From IMG/VR virus record IMGVR_UViG_3300048016_000090, positions 1 through 38,033 of that record: a stretch of 38,033 bases of DNA. One strand, given 5' to 3'. Shown piece after piece: positions 22,788 through 30,260 of this stretch. Numbering within the stretch: position 1 is the stretch's first letter; the number at the start of each line of letters is the position of its first letter. The notes below the pieces were generated by a model, which worked only from the letters and a program-made list of their open reading frames with translations, did no database searches and was not told the origin of the DNA. Both the position numbers and the translations under genes were made by a program. The stretch comes from a virus.

Positions 22788-24563
22788 CTAGAAATCAACT
22801 TCAACAGATTGAACTGGTGTCGATGCCTGTGCTGGTGCTGTATCAACTCCTACATTCTGTTCAACATATGGATTACTTGTAGCATACATATGAGTGGTCT
22901 TGTGGTCATATCGTAACCAACCTGCTTCACCTGTATTACCTGTGCGTCTGCACTTAACAAGCTGCAATCGAGTAGCTGACTTCTTAGCTTGATCTTCATT
23001 CATTTTATCACGACTTAATAAGATAGTATTAAACGCAACTTGATTTATTGAAGCACTACCCATAAGTGAGTACTCATTTACATTGTGTGGATTATCCTCG
23101 GATGGTTTACGCATATGAGATACAGCAATTACACAAGTATTAGTTTCTTTTGCGAACTTTAATAAAGTATCCATAAAGTTAATAATAGCAGCATTGTCAC
23201 TTGAATTAACACCGCACTGAATTGGGTCGATTACAATAACATCACAACCCTCAGCCTTAGCTAAATAGTTCAACTTATCAAAGATTTCTTCTGTACTGAT
23301 ACTACCTTGATGGTCAACATATACAAACTGATTCTTTCTAGCAATACCATCATTAAACCTATTCTTTAGGTTGTGCATATCTAGGTTATCTCGATTAAGT
23401 AAACGAAGATTCATACCCATATCTAGTGACAATAAATCACGGACTACTTCTCGCTTAGTACCCTCTAAGTACATAGCACCAACCTTGAATGACGTATTCT
23501 CAATCAGGTGATACACAACATTAGAAATAATAGTTGATTTACCAATACTCGTTAAAGCACCAACTACTGTAATTTCACCGCGCTCCATACCACCATTCAT
23601 CATCTCATTTAGGTGACTCCAAGCAGGTGGGAATGGAATCTTTACGTTTGAATCAGCATGTTCAAAATCATCCCACATTTGACCTAAGTGAATCACATCA
23701 ACTCTACTGAACGCTTCAGCCTTCCAGAATACCTGCTTAAGCTCTGAATTGCGACCAGCAGCCAATAAATCACAAGCATCCTTTACGTCACTTGGGAATT
23801 TAGCAATAAAGGCTTTACCGTGAGGTAATAAACGCGCAGCTTCTTCCATATACCGCTGACCGGGTTCATCATTGTCGAATGCTAGGATAACTTTATCATG
23901 CGAGCAAAGATATTCGTAGTTAGCTTTGAACTGCTTAAGAATACTACCATCACCTGCTGTAACAGATACGCAAGGTGTCCAATACTCAGTTGAGTCCTTA
24001 CCGCTACGAAGTACCTCAGCAAATGCCATTGCATCTTCTTCACCTGTTGTAACAACAACGTACTTCTGTTTACCAGTGAAAGCAGCCTGACCGAAGAACT
24101 CATTAGTGCATTTTGTATTACCAATTCCAATAAAACTTTTAGTACTTGCTGTGCGCTTCTTATATCCAACAACTACTCCATCTGCTGTATATGGATAGTA
24201 CCGAGTCAATACCTCGTACTTACCTTCAACTTCTGTGCGAACACCGTACTTCTTTGAGACAATAGATGTAATACCTCGGTCTTTCCAACCTCGGCACTCA
24301 ATAGCTTCAATAGCTGAAAAATCAACTGGTTCATCATCCTTGTACTTAGCTTCTGGTTCTTGCATCTTTACTCCATGTTCTTCTAATTTTGAATGCGGAA
24401 AATAACTATGACAACTCCAACAATAAGCATCCATAGTTGTATCTTCGTTTTCTTTTACTTTAGCGTACACAGCCATAGCATCACTACTACTGCAATTATC
24501 ACCAATACAAGCTGTATGATACAGTAACTGACCTTGTGTTTCGTTCTTTTGGTACTTTGACAT
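22788..24563 (-). CDS. DNA primase-helicase (T7 gp4-like)
   Basis: 591 residues. N-terminal zinc finger with Cys19, Cys24, Cys48 and Cys51; TOPRIM domain with VVVTTGEEDAMA (Glu175/176) and LAFDNDEPG (Asp230, Asp232); RecA/DnaB-type helicase with Walker A GALTSIGKST (335-344), Walker B VIVIDPIQ (Asp446) and VSHMRKP. C-terminal tail VQSVEVDF is acidic with terminal Phe, as in T7 gp4, which binds polymerase. Makes primers and unwinds DNA at the fork. Confidence 0.93.
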   Translation of the reverse strand: MSKYQKNETQGQLLYHTACIGDNCSSSDAMAVYAKVKENEDTTMDAYCWSCHSYFPHSKLEEHGVKMQEPEAKYKDDEPVDFSAIEAIECRGWKDRGITSIVSKKYGVRTEVEGKYEVLTRYYPYTADGVVVGYKKRTASTKSFIGIGNTKCTNEFFGQAAFTGKQKYVVVTTGEEDAMAFAEVLRSGKDSTEYWTPCVSVTAGDGSILKQFKANYEYLCSHDKVILAFDNDEPGQRYMEEAARLLPHGKAFIAKFPSDVKDACDLLAAGRNSELKQVFWKAEAFSRVDVIHLGQMWDDFEHADSNVKIPFPPAWSHLNEMMNGGMERGEITVVGALTSIGKSTIISNVVYHLIENTSFKVGAMYLEGTKREVVRDLLSLDMGMNLRLLNRDNLDMHNLKNRFNDGIARKNQFVYVDHQGSISTEEIFDKLNYLAKAEGCDVIVIDPIQCGVNSSDNAAIINFMDTLLKFAKETNTCVIAVSHMRKPSEDNPHNVNEYSLMGSASINQVAFNTILLSRDKMNEDQAKKSATRLQLVKCRRTGNTGEAGWLRYDHKTTHMYATSNPYVEQNVGVDTAPAQASTPVQSVEVDF

Positions 24564-24577
24564 ATTAAAATCCTTTA

Positions 24578-24793
24578 TTAAATACCATCATAGGTAATCC
24601 CAAGTGTAGCACATAAGTTCTTCATAGCTTTAACAGCTTGCTCATTTTGCTCTATCTCATCGTCCCATTCTTCTTCTGTGTAGCTATATCCACCACAACC
24701 GCAGTCACAACCAAAGCTAACACCCATTTGTATAGGGCCATATCTAGCATTACTGTAGTTATCAGCTACTTGCATTAAATCACTTAATGTCAT
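24578..24793 (-). CDS. Small Cys-cluster hypothetical protein
   Basis: 71 residues with FGCDCGCGGYSYTEEEW, three Cys within five residues that could bind a metal, and an acidic helical C-terminus. Precedes the primase-helicase by 14 bases. No family recognised. Confidence 0.6.
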   Translation of the reverse strand: MTLSDLMQVADNYSNARYGPIQMGVSFGCDCGCGGYSYTEEEWDDEIEQNEQAVKAMKNLCATLGITYDGI

Positions 24794-24814
24794 ATTAAAA
24801 TCCTCTGTACTTAA

Positions 24815-24922
24815 TTAAAACAACAAACTAAAAGGTATAAGTGTATATCGCTTACCGCTTGATGTAATAAGTACAAGACCACTTCGCTTAAAGAACTTAG
24901 GAGATTGATATACTATTTTCAT
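24815..24922 (-). CDS. 35-residue hypothetical protein
   Basis: Product MKIVYQSPKFFKRSG..LVLITSSGKRYTLIPFSLLF: basic and beta-prone, with two short strands. It starts 4 bases after the upstream 50-residue gene. Called because the frame is open across the gap and codon choice is like that of its neighbours, though no strong ribosome binding site is present. Confidence 0.4.
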   Translation of the reverse strand: MKIVYQSPKFFKRSGLVLITSSGKRYTLIPFSLLF

Positions 24923-24926
24923 TGCG

Positions 24927-25079
24927 TTACCCCACTGTCTTATCAGTAAGTGCCATCAAAAGCATATTAATAGATTGAATAACCATCTGTTGATGCTGAG
25001 GTGGTAGTTGATGCCATGTGCGGTTATCTTCAGCTTTCTTAGCGATTGCTGTCCAGTATTCCTCTACGTTGAAGTTCAT
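24927..25079 (-). CDS. 50-residue hypothetical protein
   Basis: AGGAG lies 5-6 bases before the ATG. The product is helical (VEEYWTAIAKKAEDNRTWHQL, then QQMVIQSINMLLMALTDK). It fills a gap otherwise left between two clear genes. No family recognised. Confidence 0.6.
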   Translation of the reverse strand: MNFNVEEYWTAIAKKAEDNRTWHQLPPQHQQMVIQSINMLLMALTDKTVG

Positions 25080-25111
25080 ATTTTCTCCTAATTTGTTAAA
25101 CCGTTAATTTA

Positions 25112-25318
25112 TCAATCCCAGAATGAGCTTGATTTAGAGCTACTACAGGTGTGCTGCTGGACTACTCCTTGTACTAGCTCTAAATCATCATCTGAGTTGC
25201 TGTATGGATTATAGCTCAAATCCTCCTCAAAATATGGACTTGCAGTAGTTTTATTTGCTTTAATCTTTTTAGTTTTCTTGGGCTTACTTGGCTGTTGTTT
25301 GTTATTTACTTCGCTCAT
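25112..25318 (-). CDS. Small hypothetical protein, low complexity
   Basis: 68 residues: Lys/Thr/Pro-rich N-terminus (KPKKTKKIKANKTTA), then acidic/Tyr stretch and Ser-rich C-terminus ending FWD. Probably disordered. Overlaps the upstream gene by 4 bases. Confidence 0.5.
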   Translation of the reverse strand: MSEVNNKQQPSKPKKTKKIKANKTTASPYFEEDLSYNPYSNSDDDLELVQGVVQQHTCSSSKSSSFWD

Positions 25319-25782
25319 TCTTTGCGTCCTTCTTTTTCGTTATTACTGCGATATACCTGCTCCATAAGTAGAGCCTCATGTACTGGTGTACCCCTAATAT
25401 GACTTTGTGTTCTGAGGATTGCTTCAAGGTGGTCATCTTCTATATTACATAAAGCAATATAAATACCCTCTGGGTGCTCTCCACTCTTACCGTAGCTTTT
25501 CCATTTAAGGGCTGTGCGGATTTTATCAAATGAATCCTCTGTAGTAACTGACAAATCAATTGCCTGTACTTCATTAACAGAACGACGAACGCACCAACCC
25601 AAACCATCATTCATATAGCTCTCACCTGATACTTTATCTAAGTGCCAGCAGTAGTCATGATTATTCAAGCAATCAAGGATAGTACCATCTGGTGTTTGAA
25701 TAGCATTACGAAACCAATATATGCTGCTACTTGCACTGAACTTATAACTATTAGATGCGTTATTAACGGAATCATCAATCAT
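25315..25782 (-). CDS. Hypothetical phage protein
   Basis: 155 residues. Trp/Cys-containing beta-rich first half (YWFRNAIQTPDGTILDC, DGLGWCVRRSVNE) and a second half with GEHPEGIYIALCNIEDDHLE and RTQSHIRGTPVHEAL, blocks that recur in uncharacterised phage proteins. Soluble; function unknown. Confidence 0.65.
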   Translation of the reverse strand: MIDDSVNNASNSYKFSASSSIYWFRNAIQTPDGTILDCLNNHDYCWHLDKVSGESYMNDGLGWCVRRSVNEVQAIDLSVTTEDSFDKIRTALKWKSYGKSGEHPEGIYIALCNIEDDHLEAILRTQSHIRGTPVHEALLMEQVYRSNNEKEGRKE

Positions 25783-25794
25783 TACTTACTCCTT

Positions 25795-26010
25795 TTAGGT
25801 TACTTCGTATATCTCTACTAAATCAGATATGGATTTACTTAAGTTAGCGTCCCTATCTGATTTTGGTTCGTAGTACCCACCACTTAGTTTGATACTCAAT
25901 TCTTTTAATACTTCAAGAGCTAATTCAAAATAGTCACCTTCTTTGGTTTTCTCTGCCTCAGTTGTTATATTTATTGATAGATACTCCTTGCCTACTACGC
26001 ATTCTTGCAT
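25795..26010 (-). CDS. Small hypothetical protein
   Basis: 71 residues, beta-strand N-terminus (KEYLSINITTEAEK) then helices. GGAGT lies upstream of the ATG. No family recognised. Confidence 0.55.
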   Translation of the reverse strand: MQECVVGKEYLSINITTEAEKTKEGDYFELALEVLKELSIKLSGGYYEPKSDRDANLSKSISDLVEIYEVT

Positions 26011-26031
26011 TATGTACTCCTTATTTTGGGT

Positions 26032-26298
26032 TCATTTTATATTGTCCATCATAGTATTGATTGTACTACGTAAATGAGGCCATTCGTTTTTTGTAATACG
26101 AATAGTCATCAAACCCAAGTCTGTACTTTGAGTAACTTCAAGGAACTCACCAGCAGCTTCATCTACTATTGTAATAGTAGTACCAAGCTCTGAGAAAATT
26201 GGCTCTTTCTGTGGCAAGCAAATCATGGAGATTACCCGAGAGGTGTACTGCAATTCTTGTTCTTGTTCTTTATTTTGTGCCGTTTCTATCGTTTGCAT
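26032..26298 (-). CDS. Small hypothetical protein
   Basis: 88 residues; Gln/Glu-rich N-terminus, then alternating strands (VISMICLPQKEPIFS, TTITIVDEAAGEFLEV). Start shares a base with the upstream stop (TAATG), so coupled. No family recognised. Confidence 0.55.
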   Translation of the reverse strand: MQTIETAQNKEQEQELQYTSRVISMICLPQKEPIFSELGTTITIVDEAAGEFLEVTQSTDLGLMTIRITKNEWPHLRSTINTMMDNIK

Positions 26299-26483
26299 TA
26301 TTTTTCATTCCTTTCTTTTAGCATTTCCTCAAACTGGTTAAGTCTTTGTAAAGTTGAGTATTCAGCTTGCATTGCTTTTGCTGCGAAGTAATCACGTAGT
26401 GTCATTCCCTCGTAAGCCGTTGGGTCACCGAATTGACTAACTGATGATTCAGGGCAAGGAAAAGCTGGCATATCTTTACTCAT
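26298..26483 (-). CDS. Common phage small protein (GMTLRDYFAAKAMQA type)
   Basis: 61 residues with MPAFPCPES..YEGMTLRDYFAAKAMQA, a widely shared motif in small proteins of phages and prophages of proteobacteria; function unknown. Overlaps the upstream gene by 4 bases. Confidence 0.7.
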   Translation of the reverse strand: MSKDMPAFPCPESSVSQFGDPTAYEGMTLRDYFAAKAMQAEYSTLQRLNQFEEMLKERNEK

Positions 26484-26776
26484 TCCAGCACCTCAGCAGC
26501 TTTCAGTTGGTGTGTCTCACCGCAGAATGTGAGCTTGATATTGGGCTTACCTACGAAACTTACCTGTAATGAGTTGTTCAGGATTGCGGCGTGTGTATGG
26601 TAGTCAGGTTTAGGTTCTGGCTTAAAGCGGTAGTGCAAATACGCGCCCCACGTCGGCAATTCCGCACAATCTTGCCATTCTCCTAGGGGGCTGGCAGCAT
26701 ACTGCACAACCCTACTCGTATCAAGTGCCCATTCTCGAATTAAATCAGCGTGTTTGTGTGGCGTTGGTTTTTGCAT
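26480..26776 (-). CDS. Phage hypothetical protein (HKHADLI..W..YRFKPEPKPD type)
   Basis: 98 residues. HKHADLIREWALDTSRVVQY, GEWQDC and HYRFKPEPKPDY match a common small phage/prophage protein family of unknown function. More GC-rich than the surrounding genome. Starts directly after the upstream stop (TAA-ATG). Confidence 0.7.
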   Translation of the reverse strand: MQKPTPHKHADLIREWALDTSRVVQYAASPLGEWQDCAELPTWGAYLHYRFKPEPKPDYHTHAAILNNSLQVSFVGKPNIKLTFCGETHQLKAAEVLE

Positions 26777-27118
26777 TTAATTACTCCTTATGTTTGGTAT
26801 AAGTTGATTGTAGCATTGATTTCTGGATTTTGCGTGGTAATCCGCATTGGATTTTCTGATATTCTCAGCTATATCATCACCTAGTGCTATAAGTCTTTCT
26901 GTATCAGGTAGACCGCACAATGCTGTTACTGTATCTTCAGCTATCTCAGCGGAGTGTTCCTTTACCTTAGCTACTAACCTAAGAATAGCAGCAGTACTAG
27001 CTTCATAACCGAAGTTCTTACCAAAGCGATTAGGGATAAATCCACAGGACTCAGCTAGGGCTTGTACGCTTGCTTTGTGCTGGTCTGGTGAGAGATTTAC
27101 TATTTGTAGTTTTGTCAC
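26777..27118 (-). CDS. Hypothetical protein, GTG start
   Basis: 113 residues, helical (HKASVQALAESCGF, TAAILRLVAKVKEHSAEIAED). GTG at 27118 with GAGAGG about 10 bases upstream; no better ATG is available. No family recognised. Confidence 0.6.
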   Translation of the reverse strand: MTKLQIVNLSPDQHKASVQALAESCGFIPNRFGKNFGYEASTAAILRLVAKVKEHSAEIAEDTVTALCGLPDTERLIALGDDIAENIRKSNADYHAKSRNQCYNQLIPNIRSN

Positions 27119-27131
27119 AATATTGGGCCTC

Positions 27132-27335
27132 TCAGGAGTTCAAATATTCAGTCATATCTTCGGGTGACCACAATTCAAAAGTCATAGGTGTACTCCAAGT
27201 TGTTCTACGTCCACCCGTTCCCGAATTAATTGTCAAAAATTGACCGTCAATAATAGGGATGAATCCATCTACTATTTCACCAACTGATCCTTGGATAAGG
27301 TCTCTAAATTCTTGTATAGTTATGCGTTGAGTCAT
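27132..27335 (-). CDS. Small hypothetical protein
   Basis: 67 residues; helix ITIQEFRDLIQG then strands (IVDGFIPIIDGQFLTI) and a Trp-containing C-terminus. No family recognised. Confidence 0.55.
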   Translation of the reverse strand: MTQRITIQEFRDLIQGSVGEIVDGFIPIIDGQFLTINSGTGGRRTTWSTPMTFELWSPEDMTEYLNS

Positions 27336-27358
27336 ATTTTAACACTTAAAATTTTAGT

Positions 27359-27886
27359 CTATTTCCTTAATCTATCTGCCTGAGTTTTACCTTCGTGATA
27401 GCCTAAAATCCAAGCGTAAGCGCAGTCACTTGTACTTAGATATGGGTTTTCAATATCCTTACCTGACTGAAATGCTTGATAACCCTTTCCGACACCTTGC
27501 TCATAAGCTGTTGTAATTGACAGGATACTAAAATCATTATACTTTTGTACTGACTGTGTAGCCTGCATATGAGCATCAATCCGATTCGCAATACGCGACA
27601 CTAGTAATGTGTTGTTTGAACTACACCCACAATCGGAAAGTATCTTTTCGGCTAGTTTAACAGTAGCACAACTTGGGTCTGCATTGTGTAGCTGCTCTAC
27701 TTCAAGCCTCCCACATTCACGCCCATTTTCAAAGTCTGCCCAATCTGGTCGGAATCCTAGTGCTTCCTCCAGTGCTTTGCGGAGGGTATTGCCAGCTTCA
27801 ACCGCCTCACTTACGTCCCATTCGTAGGTGCGAGCATCACGGATTTTGTAGGCCAGCGCCATCAGGCTATCTACTGTGTGTGTCAT
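27359..27886 (-). CDS. Hypothetical phage/prophage protein
   Basis: 175 residues. The opening THTVDSLMALAYKIRDA..EAGNTLRKALEEAL is a pattern common at the start of modular phage proteins of unknown function in Beta- and Gammaproteobacteria. The rest is helical with QGVGKGYQAFQSGKD and ILGYHEGKTQADR. Codon choice is more GC-rich than the replication genes. Overlaps the upstream stop by 4 bases. Confidence 0.65.
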   Translation of the reverse strand: MTHTVDSLMALAYKIRDARTYEWDVSEAVEAGNTLRKALEEALGFRPDWADFENGRECGRLEVEQLHNADPSCATVKLAEKILSDCGCSSNNTLLVSRIANRIDAHMQATQSVQKYNDFSILSITTAYEQGVGKGYQAFQSGKDIENPYLSTSDCAYAWILGYHEGKTQADRLRK

Positions 27887-28245
27887 TCCAAATCCTCCGC
27901 AGTGATTTTCAGTTCTTGGACATTAAGAACTCTCCAGTACCGAATGTTTACGTGCTTTTTTGCCCACTCCACAATTAACGCTTTCAGCTCAGCTTTTTCG
28001 TCGTCATCTACATCAGCAAAGCAGTTGTCGTACACCTCGCCAATTTCCTCGTAGGCGCGTTCGTCGCACACCTCCAGAAAGCTATCAACGTCAATGCAAT
28101 CCGCGTGACTGAGTGCGACTTTTTCGCCTTTCCAGTAGGCGGCTCCAATTTTGTCGTCGGTTTCTCCATCGAGATAATCAAGCAGGTCGCCCATTGATTC
28201 GTGCTGGAAGTTTTCTTCATCGGTGCTGTAACAATATTCGGTCAT
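27883..28245 (-). CDS. Acidic hypothetical phage protein
   Basis: 120 residues, strongly acidic (DLLDYLDGETDDKI, FADVDDDEKAELKAL). YCYSTDEENFQHESMGDLLDYL resembles a common phage family of unknown function. I place the start at ATG 28245, not the in-frame ATG at 28302, because the latter has no ribosome binding site while 28245 is coupled (TGATG) to a 13-codon leader that has a good one. Confidence 0.65.
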   Translation of the reverse strand: MTEYCYSTDEENFQHESMGDLLDYLDGETDDKIGAAYWKGEKVALSHADCIDVDSFLEVCDERAYEEIGEVYDNCFADVDDDEKAELKALIVEWAKKHVNIRYWRVLNVQELKITAEDLE

Positions 28246-28286
28246 CACACCGCCCCCTTTGGTGCTACTGGCAATTCTTTGTGCAT
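28245..28286 (-). CDS. 13-residue leader ORF coupled to the acidic protein gene
   Basis: MHKELPVAPKGAV, preceded by AAAGGA eight bases upstream; its TGA overlaps the next ATG by one base. Likely a translational coupling leader; could also be the 5' remnant of a gene otherwise lost. Confidence 0.45.
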   Translation of the reverse strand: MHKELPVAPKGAV

Positions 28287-28308
28287 GTTTGTTTCCTTTC
28301 ATTTTGGT

Positions 28309-28464
28309 TTATTTCTGCAAATTAAACAGTGCATCTTTCTTTGTTGTACCATAACTGCAATTACCTATTCGGTCCCCTTGACTGTTGGAGTAATAAGCAA
28401 CGTAATTTTTACTTTCTTTATCGTAATGGACTTTTATTGATGGTGGTAAGTTAGATAGAAACAT
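28309..28464 (-). CDS. 51-residue protein, possible HicB-like fold
   Basis: GAAAGGAA lies upstream of the ATG. The sequence IKVHYDKESKNYVAYYSNSQG and TTKKDALFNLQK follows the strand-strand-helix order of HicB antitoxin N-termini, but at 51 residues there is no DNA-binding part and no HicA beside it. First gene of the leftward early unit, 49 bases from the -10 at 28513-28518. Confidence 0.55.
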   Translation of the reverse strand: MFLSNLPPSIKVHYDKESKNYVAYYSNSQGDRIGNCSYGTTKKDALFNLQK

Positions 28465-28512
28465 AGGATTTCCTTTCTTTTATTATGTAGTCAATAGGTT
28501 GTTAAGGACTGA

Positions 28513-28518
28513 AGTATA
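28513..28518 (-). promoter_or_regulatory. Leftward promoter at the divergent region
   Basis: Minus strand TGTGTGC-TATACT-TCAGTCC, an extended -10 feeding the leftward operon that starts at 28464. The same TGTGCTA core occurs in the rightward promoters at 29252 and 32878. No clear -35. Confidence 0.5.
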
Positions 28519-28989
28519 GCACACAATCCTTGCATTAGCTAGAACTTCTACTAAAAATTTCCAAGGAAAAAGCACAGAAAGATGCAGCACCTAATGAACG
28601 GTCAACCAGAGTTCAACCAAAGTGTAATACAGCTATATCTTGAGTTATACCTGAGTTCAACTGTTCTATACCAGTGAAAGTACAAGCACTATTAAGTAAT
28701 TAATTTAAAGTTCCTAGCACAAATTTAGCTTGTATTTTGCATTTGTAAAAATACAACACATAAAAATATATTTCAGTTGTTTTAGCATGTAGTGCAAATT
28801 TAGCCAAAAGTAGAGTACAATTCAGTTTACTGATTCAGCTTAAGTTGCTATATACGTCACTCAAACAGTAAGTAAACGTCAAGCACAAGGTTCAGAACAA
28901 GTTGCAGTGTACCACGAGTTGTTTAGTTCTTGTTTATTTACTTGTATATAACTCTCTACTACTTGTACTTAAGTTAATCGAAAGTACAA

Positions 28990-29045
28990 ACGTACATACC
29001 AACTTAAGTTACAACGTACATATAGTTTAAGTTGTTACGTACATA
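28990..29045 (+). repeat. Iteron-like repeats, ACGTACATA x3
   Basis: Exact ACGTACATA at 28990-28998, 29014-29022 and 29037-29045, spacing 24 and 23 bases, with a partial fourth (AAGTACGTTT, about 29051). Flanking bases are also related (AAGTT.ACA). About two helical turns apart, so a protein could bind them on one face. Confidence 0.7.
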
Positions 29046-29060
29046 CAGTCAAGTACGTTT

Positions 29061-29076
29061 CAACTTGTGATACAGT
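29061..29076 (+). promoter_or_regulatory. Rightward promoter before the first right-arm gene
   Basis: CAACTTGTGA-TACAGT, extended -10, 37 bases before the start at 29114. It is repeated with two changes at 29242-29257. Confidence 0.45.
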
Positions 29077-29113
29077 CCATACATCAACAACAACACAACC
29101 AAAAGGAGAATCA

Positions 29114-29233
29114 ATGCTGTACCTGCAATACCTCGTAACGATGGAGTTCATTAAGGAGAACTTGAGTAGCGTCTGGAAGTACACCGACAGCTTCTGCGAG
29201 AAATACCTAAAAGCTAGTAAAGAACACCAATAG
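29114..29233 (+). CDS. 39-residue early protein
   Basis: Strong AAAAGGAGAA ribosome binding site. The product is a single likely helix (YLVTMEFIKENLSSVWKYTD, then SFCEKYLKAS). Codons are more G/C-ending than in neighbours, which may reflect high expression. First gene rightward of the control region; function unknown. Confidence 0.65.
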   Translation: MLYLQYLVTMEFIKENLSSVWKYTDSFCEKYLKASKEHQ

Positions 29234-29241
29234 GTGTGATT

Positions 29242-29257
29242 CAACTTGTGCTACACT
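29242..29257 (+). promoter_or_regulatory. Promoter, second copy of CAACTTGTGnTACA motif
   Basis: CAACTTGTGC-TACACT with TGn extension, 39 bases before the start at 29296. Matches 29061-29076 at 14 of 16 positions. Confidence 0.45.
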
Positions 29258-29295
29258 TCTAGCTCTAAATCTTATTTAATCAACGAAAGGAAATC

Positions 29296-29796
29296 ATGAT
29301 TCAATCCAAACCTATGCAGTTCAAGGACAAGTTCAAGGCACTAGCCAAAGCAGCAGAAGTTACACAAGATGAGCAAGGTGTAGCTGAGTTCTTTTGGTAT
29401 GCTGGCTTGCAGTACGCATTTCAACGTGGTACGTCAGAACCAGCTTTACTACGTGCTACGCTGCCTCAACAAGAACGAAATGTAAATATTTACTGCACTC
29501 ATCTCAACACATCAGAATCTCCATCAAAAGATGACAACCAACTTACAGCCCATGAAGCTAAACTACTTGTACTTATGTTGCGTAATTACATCTCTGAAAT
29601 GCAGGATATTCAAAGCAACATAGATGATGCTGTATCTCGTACAATGCAAGCCTGTACTCCAGATGGTTCGCAGTACCAAGAGAGTTTGTTTTATCTGTTG
29701 AACAAAGGACGTGATAAACTACGTCAAGTAAAGGAAAAAGTAAAGGTTGTATCAGAAGTACAGCGCAAGCTAAAGAAACAAGCCAGAGGAAGTTAA
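29296..29796 (+). CDS. Hypothetical helical protein, early region
   Basis: 166 residues; ribosome binding site GAAAGGAA. N-terminal FKDKFKALAKAAEVTQDEQG helix pair, a middle with TAHEAKLLVLMLRNYISEMQDI, and a Lys-rich C-terminal helix (DKLRQVKEKVKVVSEVQRKL). Basic C-terminus could contact nucleic acid. No family recognised. Confidence 0.65.
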   Translation: MIQSKPMQFKDKFKALAKAAEVTQDEQGVAEFFWYAGLQYAFQRGTSEPALLRATLPQQERNVNIYCTHLNTSESPSKDDNQLTAHEAKLLVLMLRNYISEMQDIQSNIDDAVSRTMQACTPDGSQYQESLFYLLNKGRDKLRQVKEKVKVVSEVQRKLKKQARGS

Positions 29797-29912
29797 TACA
29801 AACGCACTAGGAAGGGCTACAACAGCTTTTACAGAGCTAGATAATACTAGCAGTACTTAATGAGTACTTAAAGGCTTGTAGCTCGTTTTAATACAGAAAC
29901 CCCAGAGAACAA
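29797..29912 (+). other. Short intergenic with nested hairpins
   Basis: No gene. GAGCTA (about 29837) and TAGCTC (about 29879) can pair and are followed by GTTTTAAT; between them are CTAGATAATACTAG and the repeat AGTACTTAA..AGTACTTAA. May be a weak terminator or RNA processing site. Confidence 0.3.
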
Positions 29913-30260
29913 ATGAAACCAAGAAAGAAGTACGAGCTTATTGCTACAACATTCCGCAAGAATGGTACTGTTATAGCTACAGGTAGAAATGAGTACAACA
30001 AGACGCACCCACTCAGCAAGCACTTCGCTCTGCAATCAGGTGAGTCCGAGCATAAGGATAAAATACATGCTGAGTTAAATGCTGTACTTAAGTCCAATAA
30101 GAATCGTATCTTCTCTATCTTGGTTCAAAGGTTCAATAAGGATGGAAGCACAGCCAATGCTAAACCTTGTTTATCCTGTCAGCACATGCTTAGAGCTTTT
30201 GGCGTTAGAATCGTGAACTACACAACAGAAAAAGGAATTGAACAATATGAAAACATCTAA
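29913..30260 (+). CDS. Cytidine/deoxycytidylate deaminase-like protein
   Basis: 115 residues. Zinc-binding motifs of the deaminase fold are visible: KIHAELNAV (His52, Glu54) and KPCLSCQHML (Cys86, Cys89). The order strand-H[A]E-PCxxC is standard. Probably deaminates (d)C-type nucleotides to feed dUMP to the ThyX-like enzyme encoded 1.2 kb downstream, but RNA or other substrates are not excluded. Shorter than typical dCMP deaminases. Confidence 0.8.
   Translation: MKPRKKYELIATTFRKNGTVIATGRNEYNKTHPLSKHFALQSGESEHKDKIHAELNAVLKSNKNRIFSILVQRFNKDGSTANAKPCLSCQHMLRAFGVRIVNYTTEKGIEQYENI

Larger units (their letters stand above)
28519..29113. promoter_or_regulatory. Non-coding divergent control region (possible origin)
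   Basis: No gene is supported over about 600 bases between the leftward and rightward units. It is very AT-rich and contains repeated words: CAAATTTAGC at 28720-28729 and 28795-28804, GTTCAAC in several copies near 28610-28660, many CAACTT/AAGTTG hexamers, iteron-like repeats at 28990-29045, and candidate -10 elements at 28816-28821 (TACAATTCA) and 29071-29076. Such a layout fits early transcription control or a replication origin. Confidence 0.55.

Noticed and set aside
28309-28464. HicAB toxin-antitoxin pair
   Set aside because: The HicB-like pattern is short, without DNA-binding domain, and no HicA-like gene is adjacent.
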